Below, piece by piece: positions 15,801 through 23,615 of a stretch of DNA of 64,000 nt. A program made the translations under genes and the position numbers. Each line of letters opens with the position of its first letter. Within the stretch, counting starts at the first letter, position 1. The notes under the pieces are model-generated. The model was not told where the DNA came from, searched no databases, and saw nothing but the letters and a program-made list of their open reading frames with translations. Source of the stretch: CAZOWL01 sp964583605 (GTDB lineage Bacteria; Pseudomonadota; Gammaproteobacteria; Chromatiales; Chromatiaceae); contig CAZOWL010000004.1 of NCBI GenBank assembly GCA_964583605.1, positions 31,331-95,330 on the forward strand, given 5' to 3'.

Positions 15801-16682
15801 ATGGCACTGCGTCAATGCGCCATCTATGGCAAGGGCGGGATCGGCAAGTCGACAACGACTCAGAACCTGGTCGCGGGTCTCGCCGAGGCCGGCAAGAAGG
15901 TCATGATCGTCGGCTGTGATCCGAAGGCCGACTCAACCCGACTGATGCTGCACTCGAAGGCCCAGAACTCGGTCATGGAGCTGGCCGCCCAGGCCGGCAG
16001 CGTCGAGGATCTCGAGCTCGAGGACGTCCTGTCCGTCGGCTACGGCGGTGTGAAGTGCGTCGAGTCCGGTGGCCCGGAGCCGGGCGTCGGCTGCGCCGGT
16101 CGCGGCGTCATCACGGCGATCAACTTCCTCGAAGAGGAGGGCGCCTATGACGAGGATCTAGACTTCGTCTTCTATGACGTCCTGGGCGACGTCGTCTGCG
16201 GCGGCTTCGCGATGCCGATCCGCGAGAACAAGGCGCAGGAGATCTACATCGTCGTCTCGGGCGAGATGATGGCCATGTATGCGGCGAACAATATCTCCAA
16301 GGGTATCGTCAAGTATGCCAACTCCGGTGGCGTGCGCCTGGCCGGCTTGATCTGCAACAGCCGCAACACCGACCGTGAGGACGAGCTGATCGAGGCCCTG
16401 GCCGCCAAGCTCGGCACCCAGATGATCCACTTCGTGCCGCGCGACAACGTCGTGCAGCACGCCGAGATCCGGCGGATGACGGTCATCGAGTACGACCCGA
16501 AGGCCAAGCAGGCCGACGAATACCGCACGCTGGCGCAGAAAATCATCGACAACAAGAAGTTCGTGATCCCGACCCCGTGCACGATGGACGAGCTCGAAGA
16601 CCTGCTGACCGAGTTCGGCATCATCACGCCGGACGACGAGAGCATCGTCGGCAAGAGCGCCGCCGAGGCCGCCGTCGCCTAG
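15801..16682 (+). CDS. nifH: NifH, nitrogenase iron protein
   Basis: The 293-residue dinitrogenase reductase, a homodimer that passes electrons to NifDK with ATP hydrolysis. The P-loop is GKGGIGKST (residues 10-18), the [4Fe-4S] ligands are Cys98 (GVGCAGRG) and Cys133 (GDVVCGGF), and Arg101 next to Cys98 is the DraT ADP-ribosylation target. ATG 15801 follows GAAAGAGGAG; the open frame further upstream is the promoter region. A 17-base hairpin follows the stop, then nifD after 130 bases. Control by NifA and sigma54 is indicated by the promoter and activator site upstream. Nothing is missing. Confidence 0.98.
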   Translation: MALRQCAIYGKGGIGKSTTTQNLVAGLAEAGKKVMIVGCDPKADSTRLMLHSKAQNSVMELAAQAGSVEDLELEDVLSVGYGGVKCVESGGPEPGVGCAGRGVITAINFLEEEGAYDEDLDFVFYDVLGDVVCGGFAMPIRENKAQEIYIVVSGEMMAMYAANNISKGIVKYANSGGVRLAGLICNSRNTDREDELIEALAAKLGTQMIHFVPRDNVVQHAEIRRMTVIEYDPKAKQADEYRTLAQKIIDNKKFVIPTPCTMDELEDLLTEFGIITPDDESIVGKSAAEAAVA

Positions 16683-16692
16683 CTACGGGAAT

Positions 16693-16709
16693 CGCTGTCT
16701 CCGACAGCG
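16693..16709 (+). other. Hairpin between nifH and nifD
   Basis: CGCTGTCTCCGACAGCG forms a 7-bp perfect stem with a 3-base loop 10 bases after the nifH stop, with no T-run. It may stabilise or process the nifH part of the message, which is usually more abundant than nifDK. Confidence 0.5.
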
Positions 16710-16812
16710 CCCCCCAAGACAGCCTGTCCCTCGCCCCGGCATCCGGACGGCGAGGCCTTCAACGCGCGCTTGTCGGCGGATGAGCCGCGGCGCGGAGATG
16801 AGGAACGCCACC

Positions 16813-18294
16813 ATGGCACAACTGAGTCGTGAAGAGGCCCAGGCCTTGATCCAAGAGGTCCTCGAGGTCTACCCCGAGAAGGCCAAGAAGGACCGCACCA
16901 AGCACCTGGCGGTCAACGATCACTCGATCGAGCAATCGAAGAAGTGCATCACTTCAAACCGCAAATCCCAGCCCGGCGTGATGACGATCCGCGGTTGCGC
17001 CTACGCCGGCTCGCGCGGCGTGGTCTGGGGCCCTGTGAAGGACATGGTCCACATCTCCCACGGACCGGTCGGCTGCGGGCAGTACTCCCGCGCCGGGCGC
17101 CGCAACTACTATGTCGGCCTCACCGGCGTGAACACCTTCGGCACGATGAACTTCACCTCGGACTTCCAGGAGAAGGATATCGTCTTCGGCGGTGATAAGA
17201 AGCTCGACAAGCTGATCACCGAGATCGAGACCCTCTTCCCGCTCAGCAAGGGCATCACCGTCCAATCGGAGTGTCCGATCGGGCTCATCGGCGACGACAT
17301 CGAGGCCGTCTCGAAGAAGAAGGCCAAGGAGCTCCACAAGCCCGTCGTGCCGGTGCGCTGCGAGGGCTTCCGCGGCGTCTCGCAATCCCTCGGCCATCAC
17401 ATCGCCAACGACGCGATCCGCGATTGGGTGCTCGGCAACCGCGACGGCAAGCCGTTCGAGGGCACGCCCTATGACGTCGCCATCCTCGGCGACTACAACA
17501 TCGGCGGCGATGCCTGGTCCTCGCGCATCCTGTTGGAAGAGATGGGCCTGCGCGTCGTCGCCCAGTGGTCCGGCGATGGCACCCTCTCGGAGATGGAGCT
17601 GACCCCCAAGGTCAAGCTCAACCTGGTTCACTGCTACCGCTCGATCAACTACATCACGCGGCACATGGAGGAGAAATACGGGATCCCGTGGATGGAGTAC
17701 AACCTGTTCGGGCCGACCAAGATCGCCGAGTCGCTGCGCAAGATCGCCGCCTTCTTCGACGAGACGATCCAGGCCAATGCCGAGCGGGTCATCGCCAAGT
17801 ACCAGGCCGAGTACGAGGCCGTCGTCGCCAAGTACCGCCCGCGCCTCGAGGGCAAGAAGGTCATGCTCTACGTCGGGGGCCTGCGGCCGCGGCACATCAT
17901 CGGCGCCTACGAGGATCTCGGCATGGAGGTCGTCGGCACCGGCTACGAGTTCGCCCACAACGACGACTACGACCGCACGATCAAGGAGGTGGGCGAGGCG
18001 ACGCTGCTCTACGACGATATCACCGGCTACGAGTTCGAGGAGTTCGTCAAGCGCGTGCGCCCGGACCTGGTCGGCTCAGGCATCAAGGAGAAGTACATCT
18101 TCCAGAAGATGGGCATCCCCTTCCGCCAGATGCATTCCTGGGACTACTCAGGCCCCTATCACGGCTATGACGGCTTCGCCATCTTCGCCCGCGATATGGA
18201 CATGACCATCAACAACCCCTGCTGGCAGCGGATGCAGGCCCCATGGCTGAAACCCGCCGCGGACGACGCGACTGAGCTCGCCGCCAGCGCGTGA
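16813..18294 (+). CDS. nifD: NifD, nitrogenase MoFe protein alpha subunit
   Basis: A 493-residue subunit. P-cluster cysteines are seen in IRGCAYAGSRG, GPVGCGQYSRAGRR and QSECPIGLIGDD. The FeMo-cofactor ligands are the cysteine in LVHCYRSINYI (about residue 275) and the histidine in SGPYHGYDGFAIFARD (about residue 445). With NifK it forms the alpha2-beta2 protein that reduces N2. ATG 16813 is chosen because family members start MAQLSREE-like and GAGG lies upstream; ATGs at 16780 and 16798 would add 5-11 unrelated residues. The residues point to a molybdenum enzyme rather than VnfD or AnfD. Confidence 0.98.
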   Translation: MAQLSREEAQALIQEVLEVYPEKAKKDRTKHLAVNDHSIEQSKKCITSNRKSQPGVMTIRGCAYAGSRGVVWGPVKDMVHISHGPVGCGQYSRAGRRNYYVGLTGVNTFGTMNFTSDFQEKDIVFGGDKKLDKLITEIETLFPLSKGITVQSECPIGLIGDDIEAVSKKKAKELHKPVVPVRCEGFRGVSQSLGHHIANDAIRDWVLGNRDGKPFEGTPYDVAILGDYNIGGDAWSSRILLEEMGLRVVAQWSGDGTLSEMELTPKVKLNLVHCYRSINYITRHMEEKYGIPWMEYNLFGPTKIAESLRKIAAFFDETIQANAERVIAKYQAEYEAVVAKYRPRLEGKKVMLYVGGLRPRHIIGAYEDLGMEVVGTGYEFAHNDDYDRTIKEVGEATLLYDDITGYEFEEFVKRVRPDLVGSGIKEKYIFQKMGIPFRQMHSWDYSGPYHGYDGFAIFARDMDMTINNPCWQRMQAPWLKPAADDATELAASA

Positions 18295-18302
18295 CGGACA
18301 GA

Positions 18303-18369
18303 GCCGCCAGCCTCGAGCCGCCGGCCTCCAGCTCCCCCCGCTGGAGGCTGGGGGGTGGCAGCTGGCGGC
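18303..18369 (+). other. Nested inverted repeat between nifD and nifK
   Basis: Two stems are nested: outer arms GCCGCCAGC (18303-18311) and GCTGGCGGC (18361-18369), inner arms GCCTCCAGC (18324-18332) and GCTGGAGGC (18340-18348). All pairs are perfect and the arms are near-copies of each other. There is no T-run, so it is more likely an mRNA structure than a terminator. Confidence 0.6.
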
Positions 18370-18433
18370 GCCACGAACCATCCCTTTTTCCACGCCTCCG
18401 TCCGCAGATGAGCGGCGAGGCAGGAGCCCAGCC

Positions 18434-20005
18434 ATGAGCCAGACCGTCGATAAGATCAAGCCCTGCTATCCCCTCTTCCTCGATGAGGACTACGCCCACA
18501 ACCTCTCGACCAAGCAGACCGGGTTCGAGGAGCGTCCGCCAGCGGACAAGATGGAGGAGGTCTTCAACTGGTCGACGACCCAGGAGTACCAGGACCTCAA
18601 CTTCCAGCGCGAGGCCCTGACCATCAACCCAGCCAAGGCCTGTCAGCCGCTCGGGGCCGTGCTCTGTTCCCTAGGCTTCGAGAAGACCCTGCCCTATGTG
18701 CACGGCTCTCAAGGGTGTGTCGCCTACTTTCGCACCTACTTCAACCGCCACTTCAAGGAGCCGATCGCCTGCGTCTCAGACTCGATGACCGAGGATGCCG
18801 CGGTCTTCGGCGGTCAGAAGAACATGTTCGACGGCCTGGAGAACGCCAAGGCCCTGTACAAGCCGGAGATGATCGCCGTCTCGACGACCTGCATGGCCGA
18901 GGTCATCGGCGACGATCTCAACGCTTTTATCGGCAATGCCCGCAAGGAAGGGCACATCGGTGCCGACTTCCCGATCCCCTTCGCCCACACCCCGAGCTTC
19001 GTCGGCTCCCACACCACGGGCTGGGACAACATGTTCGAGGGCATCATCCGCTACTTCACGCTCAATGAGATGGAGGGCAAGGAGGTCGGCAGCAACGGCA
19101 AGGTCAACCTGGTCCCGGGCTTCGAGACCTACCTCGGCAACTACCGCGTCATGCACCGGATGATGCGCGAGATGGGCGTCGACTACAGCCTGTTGTGCGA
19201 CCCGGCAGAGATCCTGGACACGCCCGCAGATGGCGAGTACCGGATGTACGACGGTGGCACCAGCATCGCCGAGGTCAAGGACGCCCCGAACGCGATCGAC
19301 ACCCTGCTGTTGCAGCCCTGGCAGCTGACCAAGACCAAGAAGTATGTGCAGACGACCTGGAAGCATGCCGCCACGCCGCTCCAGATCCCGATGGGCCTGG
19401 AGTGGACCGATGAGCTCCTGATGAAGGTCTCCGAGCTCACCGGCAAAGCGATCCCCGACTCGCTCGCCAAGGAGCGCGGCCGCCTCGTCGACATGATGAC
19501 CGACAGTCACGCCTGGCTGCACGGCAAGAAGTTCGCGCTCTGGGGCGATGCCGACTTCGTGCTCGGCATGGTCAAGTTCCTGCTCGAGCTCGGCGCCGAG
19601 CCGACCCACATCCTCTGCCACCACGCCAACAAACGCTGGAAGAAGGAGGTCGAGAGGGTGCTCGCCGAGTCACCCTATGGCGCAAACGGCAAGGTCTACA
19701 TGGGCAACGACCTTTGGCACATGCGCTCGCTCGTCTTCACCGACAAGCCGGACTTCATGATCGGCAACTCCTACGGCAAGTTCATCCAGCGCGACACATT
19801 GCACAAGGGCAAGGCGTTCGAGGTGCCGCTGATCCGCATCGGCTTCCCGATCTTCGACCGGCATCACCTGCACCGGATGACGACGCTTGGCTACGAGGGC
19901 GCGATGTACATCCTGACCACCCTCGTCAATGCGGTCCTCGAGCGGCTCGACGAGGAGACGAGCGAGATGGGCGTCAGCGACTTCAACTACGACCTGATCC
20001 GTTAA
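18434..20005 (+). CDS. nifK: NifK, nitrogenase MoFe protein beta subunit
   Basis: A 523-residue subunit beginning MSQTVDKIKPCYPLF. P-cluster ligands are in AKACQPLGAV, HGSQGCVAYFRTYFNRHF and STTCMAEVIGDDL, with the nearby serine of FKEPIACVSDSMTED also characteristic. The long N-terminal extension compared with NifD is typical of Mo-nitrogenase beta subunits. It starts with CAGGAG upstream, 139 bases after nifD. Two hairpins follow it before nifT (one spans the stop codon at 19996-20012, the other is at 20025-20060), which may lower read-through into the downstream small genes. Confidence 0.98.
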   Translation: MSQTVDKIKPCYPLFLDEDYAHNLSTKQTGFEERPPADKMEEVFNWSTTQEYQDLNFQREALTINPAKACQPLGAVLCSLGFEKTLPYVHGSQGCVAYFRTYFNRHFKEPIACVSDSMTEDAAVFGGQKNMFDGLENAKALYKPEMIAVSTTCMAEVIGDDLNAFIGNARKEGHIGADFPIPFAHTPSFVGSHTTGWDNMFEGIIRYFTLNEMEGKEVGSNGKVNLVPGFETYLGNYRVMHRMMREMGVDYSLLCDPAEILDTPADGEYRMYDGGTSIAEVKDAPNAIDTLLLQPWQLTKTKKYVQTTWKHAATPLQIPMGLEWTDELLMKVSELTGKAIPDSLAKERGRLVDMMTDSHAWLHGKKFALWGDADFVLGMVKFLLELGAEPTHILCHHANKRWKKEVERVLAESPYGANGKVYMGNDLWHMRSLVFTDKPDFMIGNSYGKFIQRDTLHKGKAFEVPLIRIGFPIFDRHHLHRMTTLGYEGAMYILTTLVNAVLERLDEETSEMGVSDFNYDLIR

Positions 20006-20024
20006 ACGGATCGACACGACTCCC

Positions 20025-20060
20025 GCCGAAGGCCTTTGGCCTCACCCACAGGCCTTCGGC
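20025..20060 (+). other. Hairpin between nifK and nifT
   Basis: GCCGAAGGCCT and AGGCCTTCGGC are perfect 11-bp arms around a 14-base loop. No T-run follows, so partial attenuation or mRNA protection is more likely than full termination. Confidence 0.55.
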
Positions 20061-20086
20061 ACGGGAAGCAAGACAGGAACGAACCT

Positions 20087-20299
20087 ATGCCAAACGTGAT
20101 GATTCGCCGAAACGAGGCCGGCGGCCTGCTCTTCTACGTCGCCAAGAAGGACATGGAGGAGCGGATCGCGTCGGTCGAGCACGACACCGCCGAGCAATGG
20201 GGTGGCGAGGTCGAGCTGACCGACGGCTCGCGCTGGTACATCGACCCGATCAGCCCGCCGCCGAGCTTCCCGATGACGCTGCGCTTCAAGCGGGTGTAG
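20087..20299 (+). CDS. nifT: NifT/FixU family protein
   Basis: A 70-residue protein starting MPNVMIRRNEAGGLLFYVAKKD and containing WGGEVELTDGSRWYI, which is the NifT signature, with the usual end PMTLRFKRV. NifT is conserved right after nifK in many diazotrophs, yet its biochemical role is unknown and mutants often have mild effects. ATG 20087 follows ACAGGAA; an in-frame start at 20036 would lie in the hairpin region. The next gene, a ferredoxin, starts 178 bases on. Confidence 0.93.
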   Translation: MPNVMIRRNEAGGLLFYVAKKDMEERIASVEHDTAEQWGGEVELTDGSRWYIDPISPPPSFPMTLRFKRV

Positions 20300-20477
20300 C
20301 GCCACCAGCCAAGCGAGGATCTCACCTTGGTCCAGTTCCGATGAACGACCACGGTTCCGACGCGCCGCGCGCACAGGTGAACCTGCCGGAGGCTGGCAGT
20401 CGCAGGCCGCAAGCGATAGTCCAATGACCCTGATCGACCGCAGATCACCAACGCTATTCGAATCCGGAGACACCACC

Positions 20478-20672
20478 ATGGCCCTTCAAATCGTCCGTGA
20501 CCTTTGCACCGCCTGTGGCGACTGCGAGCCCCTCTGCCCGACCCAATCGATCAGCGCCTACAAAGGCGTCTATCGCATCGAGGCCAGCACCTGCAACGAG
20601 TGCGAGGGCGAGTCCGATGCGCCCCAGTGCCTCGATGCCTGCATGGAGGAGGACTGCATCATCCCGGCCTGA
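20478..20672 (+). CDS. 2[4Fe-4S] ferredoxin of the nifHDK unit
   Basis: A 64-residue ferredoxin with motifs CTACGDCEPLC and CNECEGESDAPQCLDAC. The eight-residue spacer in the second motif is again the nif type (compare the gene at 11683). ATG 20478 is preceded by CCGGAGACACC; an in-frame ATG at 20424 would add 18 residues without homology. Its position between nifT and a NafY-like gene suggests electron delivery to nitrogenase or to cofactor maturation. It differs clearly from the ferredoxin next to nifB, so each unit has its own copy. Confidence 0.92.
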   Translation: MALQIVRDLCTACGDCEPLCPTQSISAYKGVYRIEASTCNECEGESDAPQCLDACMEEDCIIPA

Positions 20673-20769
20673 CCACGCCAAAGCACCGAGCGAGCCGCGA
20701 GCCCGTAGGGTCCGCTGCGCGGACGGCTCGAAAAAACATCGGCCAACCAACGACCTATTGGGGTCCGTC

Positions 20770-21480
20770 ATGAGCACCGACACATCTCTTTCCGACGCCA
20801 TCGCCCTGCGCATCGCGCTCGCCGCGCGCGCCCTGCCCGATACCGACCCTGAGCGCCTGCTCAAGGTCCTGGATGATGCTATCGGCCTCCCCCCGAGCGA
20901 GACGGAGCTCGCCAGCCTCACGGTGAAGCAGCTCAAGACCGCCGCCGACGGCGAGTTCGCGGAGATCGAGGTGCCCGTGCTCAAAGGCGCCTTGGCCTAC
21001 CTGAAGGGTGAAGCAACGGGGGATAGCGTCCCACCACCGCCGCTCGAGGCCGAGGATCAGGATGCGTTGGGCGACTCCATCCGAGTCGCCTGCGCCTCCA
21101 ACGGCGGCGAGTCACTCGACGGTCATTTCGGCTCCTGCCGCCGCTTCCTCATCTACCAGGTCTGGGCCGGCGGCCACCGGCTTATCGACGTGCGCGACGT
21201 CGACCCCGCCGCCGTCGTTGAAGACAAGAATGCCCACCGCGCGGAGCTGATTCGCGACTGCCAGGTCCTCTGCTGCGCGTCGATCGGTGGCCCCGCGGCT
21301 GCCAAGGTGGTCAAGGCGGACATCCACCCGATCCGCTTCCCGGACGGTGGACCCGCCCGCGAGCGAATCGCCGCCCTGCAGCGCGTGCTCGCCGACCAGC
21401 CGCCACCCTGGCTGGCCAAGCTCATGGGCCGGACGCCTACGGAGCGGGTACGTTTCGAGCTCGAGGCCAGCGACGGCTAG
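20770..21480 (+). CDS. nafY: NafY/NifX-type FeMo-cofactor binding protein
   Basis: A 236-residue two-domain protein. The first ~100 residues are helical (ALRIALAARALPDTDPERLL) and end in a linker rich in proline and acidic residues. The second domain (from about residue 105) is the NifX/NafY fold with DGHFGSCRRFLIYQV, whose histidine is the cofactor ligand in NafY. NafY holds FeMo-cofactor and apo-NifDK together during maturation. ATG 20770 is preferred; the open frame upstream only overlaps the ferredoxin. Its stop shares the palindrome CTAG with the convergent gene on the other strand. The N-terminal domain favours NafY over plain NifX, but the two cannot be fully separated here. Confidence 0.85.
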   Translation: MSTDTSLSDAIALRIALAARALPDTDPERLLKVLDDAIGLPPSETELASLTVKQLKTAADGEFAEIEVPVLKGALAYLKGEATGDSVPPPPLEAEDQDALGDSIRVACASNGGESLDGHFGSCRRFLIYQVWAGGHRLIDVRDVDPAAVVEDKNAHRAELIRDCQVLCCASIGGPAAAKVVKADIHPIRFPDGGPARERIAALQRVLADQPPPWLAKLMGRTPTERVRFELEASDG

Positions 21481-21749
21481 ATGGGGTAGAGGCTTTGGCT
21501 GTCGACGCCATCGTAATAGACCCAGGAGCCACATTCCTGGCAGACCCATGTCGGCCGTGGATCCGGAAGGGGTTGCCTCGGAACGATGACTCGGCCGTTG
21601 GCGACCGCTTCGGCGACGGCCTCCGACAGTGTCGTGTCCTCTTCCAAGACCAGCAGAGGCCGTTCCGCACCGCAGATCGAGCAGCACACACGCCGCGCTT
21701 GGAGCTCAACGATCGGAGTCATGGGATCGCGTCGATTTCCGGTTTCCAT
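21477..21749 (-). CDS. Small zinc-ribbon/rubredoxin-like protein
   Basis: A 90-residue protein with two cysteine pairs, RVCCSICGAERP near the middle and WVCQECGSWVYYDG at the end, spaced like a zinc ribbon or rubredoxin-type metal site. Between them is a ~40-residue spacer (LEEDTTLSEAVAEAVANGRV). ATG 21749 is used because AGGAG precedes it; ATG 21722 lacks one. It converges with nafY and their stops overlap on CTAG. Rubredoxin-like proteins can carry electrons in flavodiiron systems, and one lies in the nifB operon, but a link is only a guess. Function unknown. Confidence 0.7.
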   Translation of the reverse strand: METGNRRDPMTPIVELQARRVCCSICGAERPLLVLEEDTTLSEAVAEAVANGRVIVPRQPLPDPRPTWVCQECGSWVYYDGVDSQSLYPI

Positions 21750-22091
21750 CCTGTTGTCACTCCTGCCTGTGTCTTCCTTGGCCGGCAAGCTTCGATCGAC
21801 TGCGGCGCGAGCGCCCGGCCGCGCTGGCCTTAGGCGCAAGGAGCTTAAGTTACGGTGCAGCCGGTCGATGTGATTCAAGTCGCGAAGCCGACACGGGGAT
21901 TGCATCGTCGCCTGAGGCAGTGAACCGGTGCTCGCAGTGGTCGGATCGGCGCGGAGCCTCGCGGTACCGCGAGGCCCGATCAAGCCTGTCAAGACCCTAA
22001 CCGTCAGCGGCTCCGAGCAGCCTTTCGTGCGGGGCTCACGCCCGCGTGAAGCGAAGCCACGTCGGCCAAGACCCGAAGGGCGCCACCTGTG
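21750..22091. other. Intergenic region, 20-bp palindrome only
   Basis: No gene is supported. The only notable element is the perfect palindrome GCCTCGCGGTACCGCGAGGC at 21956-21975. No sigma54 or NifA-type site was found for the neighbouring minus-strand genes. Confidence 0.4.
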
Positions 22092-22580
22092 CTACTCGAG
22101 GATGCTGACGATCTCGCCGGTCGCCAGGAGCTCGCGCAGTGTCCTCGGTGAAGGAGCGTCATCACGGCTGTCGTCGTCGGCGTCTTCGGTCGCGTCGACG
22201 AAATCGAGCCGCACGACATCCGCGTCGATCTCGACCCCGTATCCTTCCGACCAGGCAAGCAAGCTCTGCACCTCCGCCCTTCGCGCGTCGGCGTCCTCGC
22301 CGAAGAAGAACACGACGAAATAGGGCTTGTGACATCCGGTGAAGTGGTGACAACGCAGCCGGGGATCCGTCAGCTCGATGACCCGAGGTGGGAGCCCGCC
22401 TGCGGCGTTGACCTCGACCTGCGGGCACATCACGATGTAGAAGCGCGATGGCAAAATGCCACGGGCGCGTTGCCAGCGTCCTAAGACCGCCGACACGAAA
22501 TTGGGGATTCGCGCGACGCTCCAGGCCTCCACGTACGGCGGCATTCCGGTGATGTCGATGTGCTCCGGTAGCTTATCCAC
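22092..22580 (-). CDS. Hypothetical protein (162 aa)
   Basis: Soluble acidic protein of unknown family. It starts with GTG 22580 (ribosome-binding site GGGAGTGGGG) giving MDKLPEHIDITGMPPYVEAW. The core has a beta-rich segment RFYIVMCPQVEVNA and RCHHFTGCHKPYFVVFFFGED with a CHHFTGCH histidine/cysteine cluster that could bind a metal. The C-terminal third is strongly acidic (DATEDADDDSRDD). It is on the same strand as the zinc-ribbon gene, 342 bases away. No neighbour explains its role. Confidence 0.65.
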   Translation of the reverse strand: MDKLPEHIDITGMPPYVEAWSVARIPNFVSAVLGRWQRARGILPSRFYIVMCPQVEVNAAGGLPPRVIELTDPRLRCHHFTGCHKPYFVVFFFGEDADARRAEVQSLLAWSEGYGVEIDADVVRLDFVDATEDADDDSRDDAPSPRTLRELLATGEIVSILE

Positions 22581-22672
22581 GCCCCACTCCCAGGCCGTCT
22601 TCTTCGAAAAAGTGAGACCACCATTGTTCGCATTGGGCTGCCGAAGGCAACCCCCCGCGGGATGCAGCGCGC

Positions 22673-22798
22673 ACGATCATGGGGCGAGGCGAGCCACCCC
22701 AGATGATGAAAGGTCGCCTCACCCCTGATCGTTCCCTCACCCCAACCCTCTCCCAGAGGGCGAGGGAGCGAACGTGCTTCGCGAATTTCATTGTAAGG
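22673..22798 (-). repeat. Interspersed palindromic repeat, copy E
   Basis: Same orientation as copies B and C: ACGATCATGGGGCGAGGCG at the left, GAACGTGCTTCGCGAATTTCATTGTAAG at the right in two parts, near consensus. It fills most of the 346-base gap between the hypothetical gene and the SRPBCC gene, where nothing else was seen. Confidence 0.88.
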
Positions 22799-22926
22799 AC
22801 TCGAGCGCCGCCAGGGCCCACCTGAATGAAGCGCATGGCCTGTCTATCGTCCTGCGAATCTGGTTGGAGATCTCGATGCGCAATCGGAAGATCAAAGGGC
22901 CCGGGTCGATCGCGACCCTCCCCGTC

Positions 22927-23376
22927 TCAACGAGCTTCGTGGCCTACACGGCGACGGTCTTGGAAATATGTCCTGTACCTTGGTCGGCGCGCGGCGAATG
23001 CCAGATAGAGGATCGGGTATAGGATCGCGTCGTAAAGTTGGTTGCCAGAAAAATACTGAATGTCATCCTCAACAATCGAGCTCGCACCGTCCCGATAGAC
23101 GGTGTGCTGATGTCTCCACACCTTCAATCCAATCGGGAGCTGCACGCCCTCATCGATGAAATACGCGTGCTCGTCGTCTTGATGCGATGCCGTGATCCGG
23201 CTGACCCACTCCCCGGCGACGGGCAGTCTGAGATGAACGATATCCCCTTCCTCCGATCCATCGAAGCGGATCAGCTTCGCGCCTGGCGGCAAGAGATACT
23301 CGAATAGAGATCGGTCGAATCCCGCGAACACCGTCGCCATGGATCCAGTGACCTTCGTCTTGAGCAACAATCGCAT
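22927..23376 (-). CDS. SRPBCC/START-like ligand-binding protein
   Basis: A 149-residue protein with the pattern of small SRPBCC proteins: MRLLLKTKVTGSMATVFAGFD at the start, KLIRFDGSEEGDIVHLRL for the first strands, DEHAYFIDEGVQLPIGLKVWRHQHTV in two parts for the central strands, then a C-terminal helix LYDAILYPILYLAFAARRPRYR that closes a hydrophobic cavity. Such proteins bind lipids or other hydrophobic ligands. The start ATG 23376 follows AGAGAA. It lies alone between a repeat copy and the GH31 gene. Ligand unknown. Confidence 0.7.
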   Translation of the reverse strand: MRLLLKTKVTGSMATVFAGFDRSLFEYLLPPGAKLIRFDGSEEGDIVHLRLPVAGEWVSRITASHQDDEHAYFIDEGVQLPIGLKVWRHQHTVYRDGASSIVEDDIQYFSGNQLYDAILYPILYLAFAARRPRYRTYFQDRRRVGHEAR

Positions 23377-23615
23377 CGTGTTCTCTGCTATCGCTTTGGC
23401 TATAGCAAGTCATGTGGGACCGAATCCGACCCACGGGAAGATCCCCGCATGCGGCCGGAGAGAGCTGTTCGATAGCGGCGCGCGCCCCTCTCCCGCGGCC
23501 GCGCGATCTCGATCCGATCCCCGCATCTCTGGGTCTGGGCCGCCCCGACAGCGTGCCGGAGCGCCGGCGGCGGGCGGTTACCGCCGCGAGGTCACCGGCG
23601 ATGGTGGGCGGCTCG

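Noticed and set aside
20341..20427. 28-codon open frame (MNDHGSDAPRAQ start) between nifT and the ferredoxin gene
   Set aside because: No ribosome-binding site and no recognisable family; it may be chance in GC-rich DNA, though its position inside the nif unit is suggestive.
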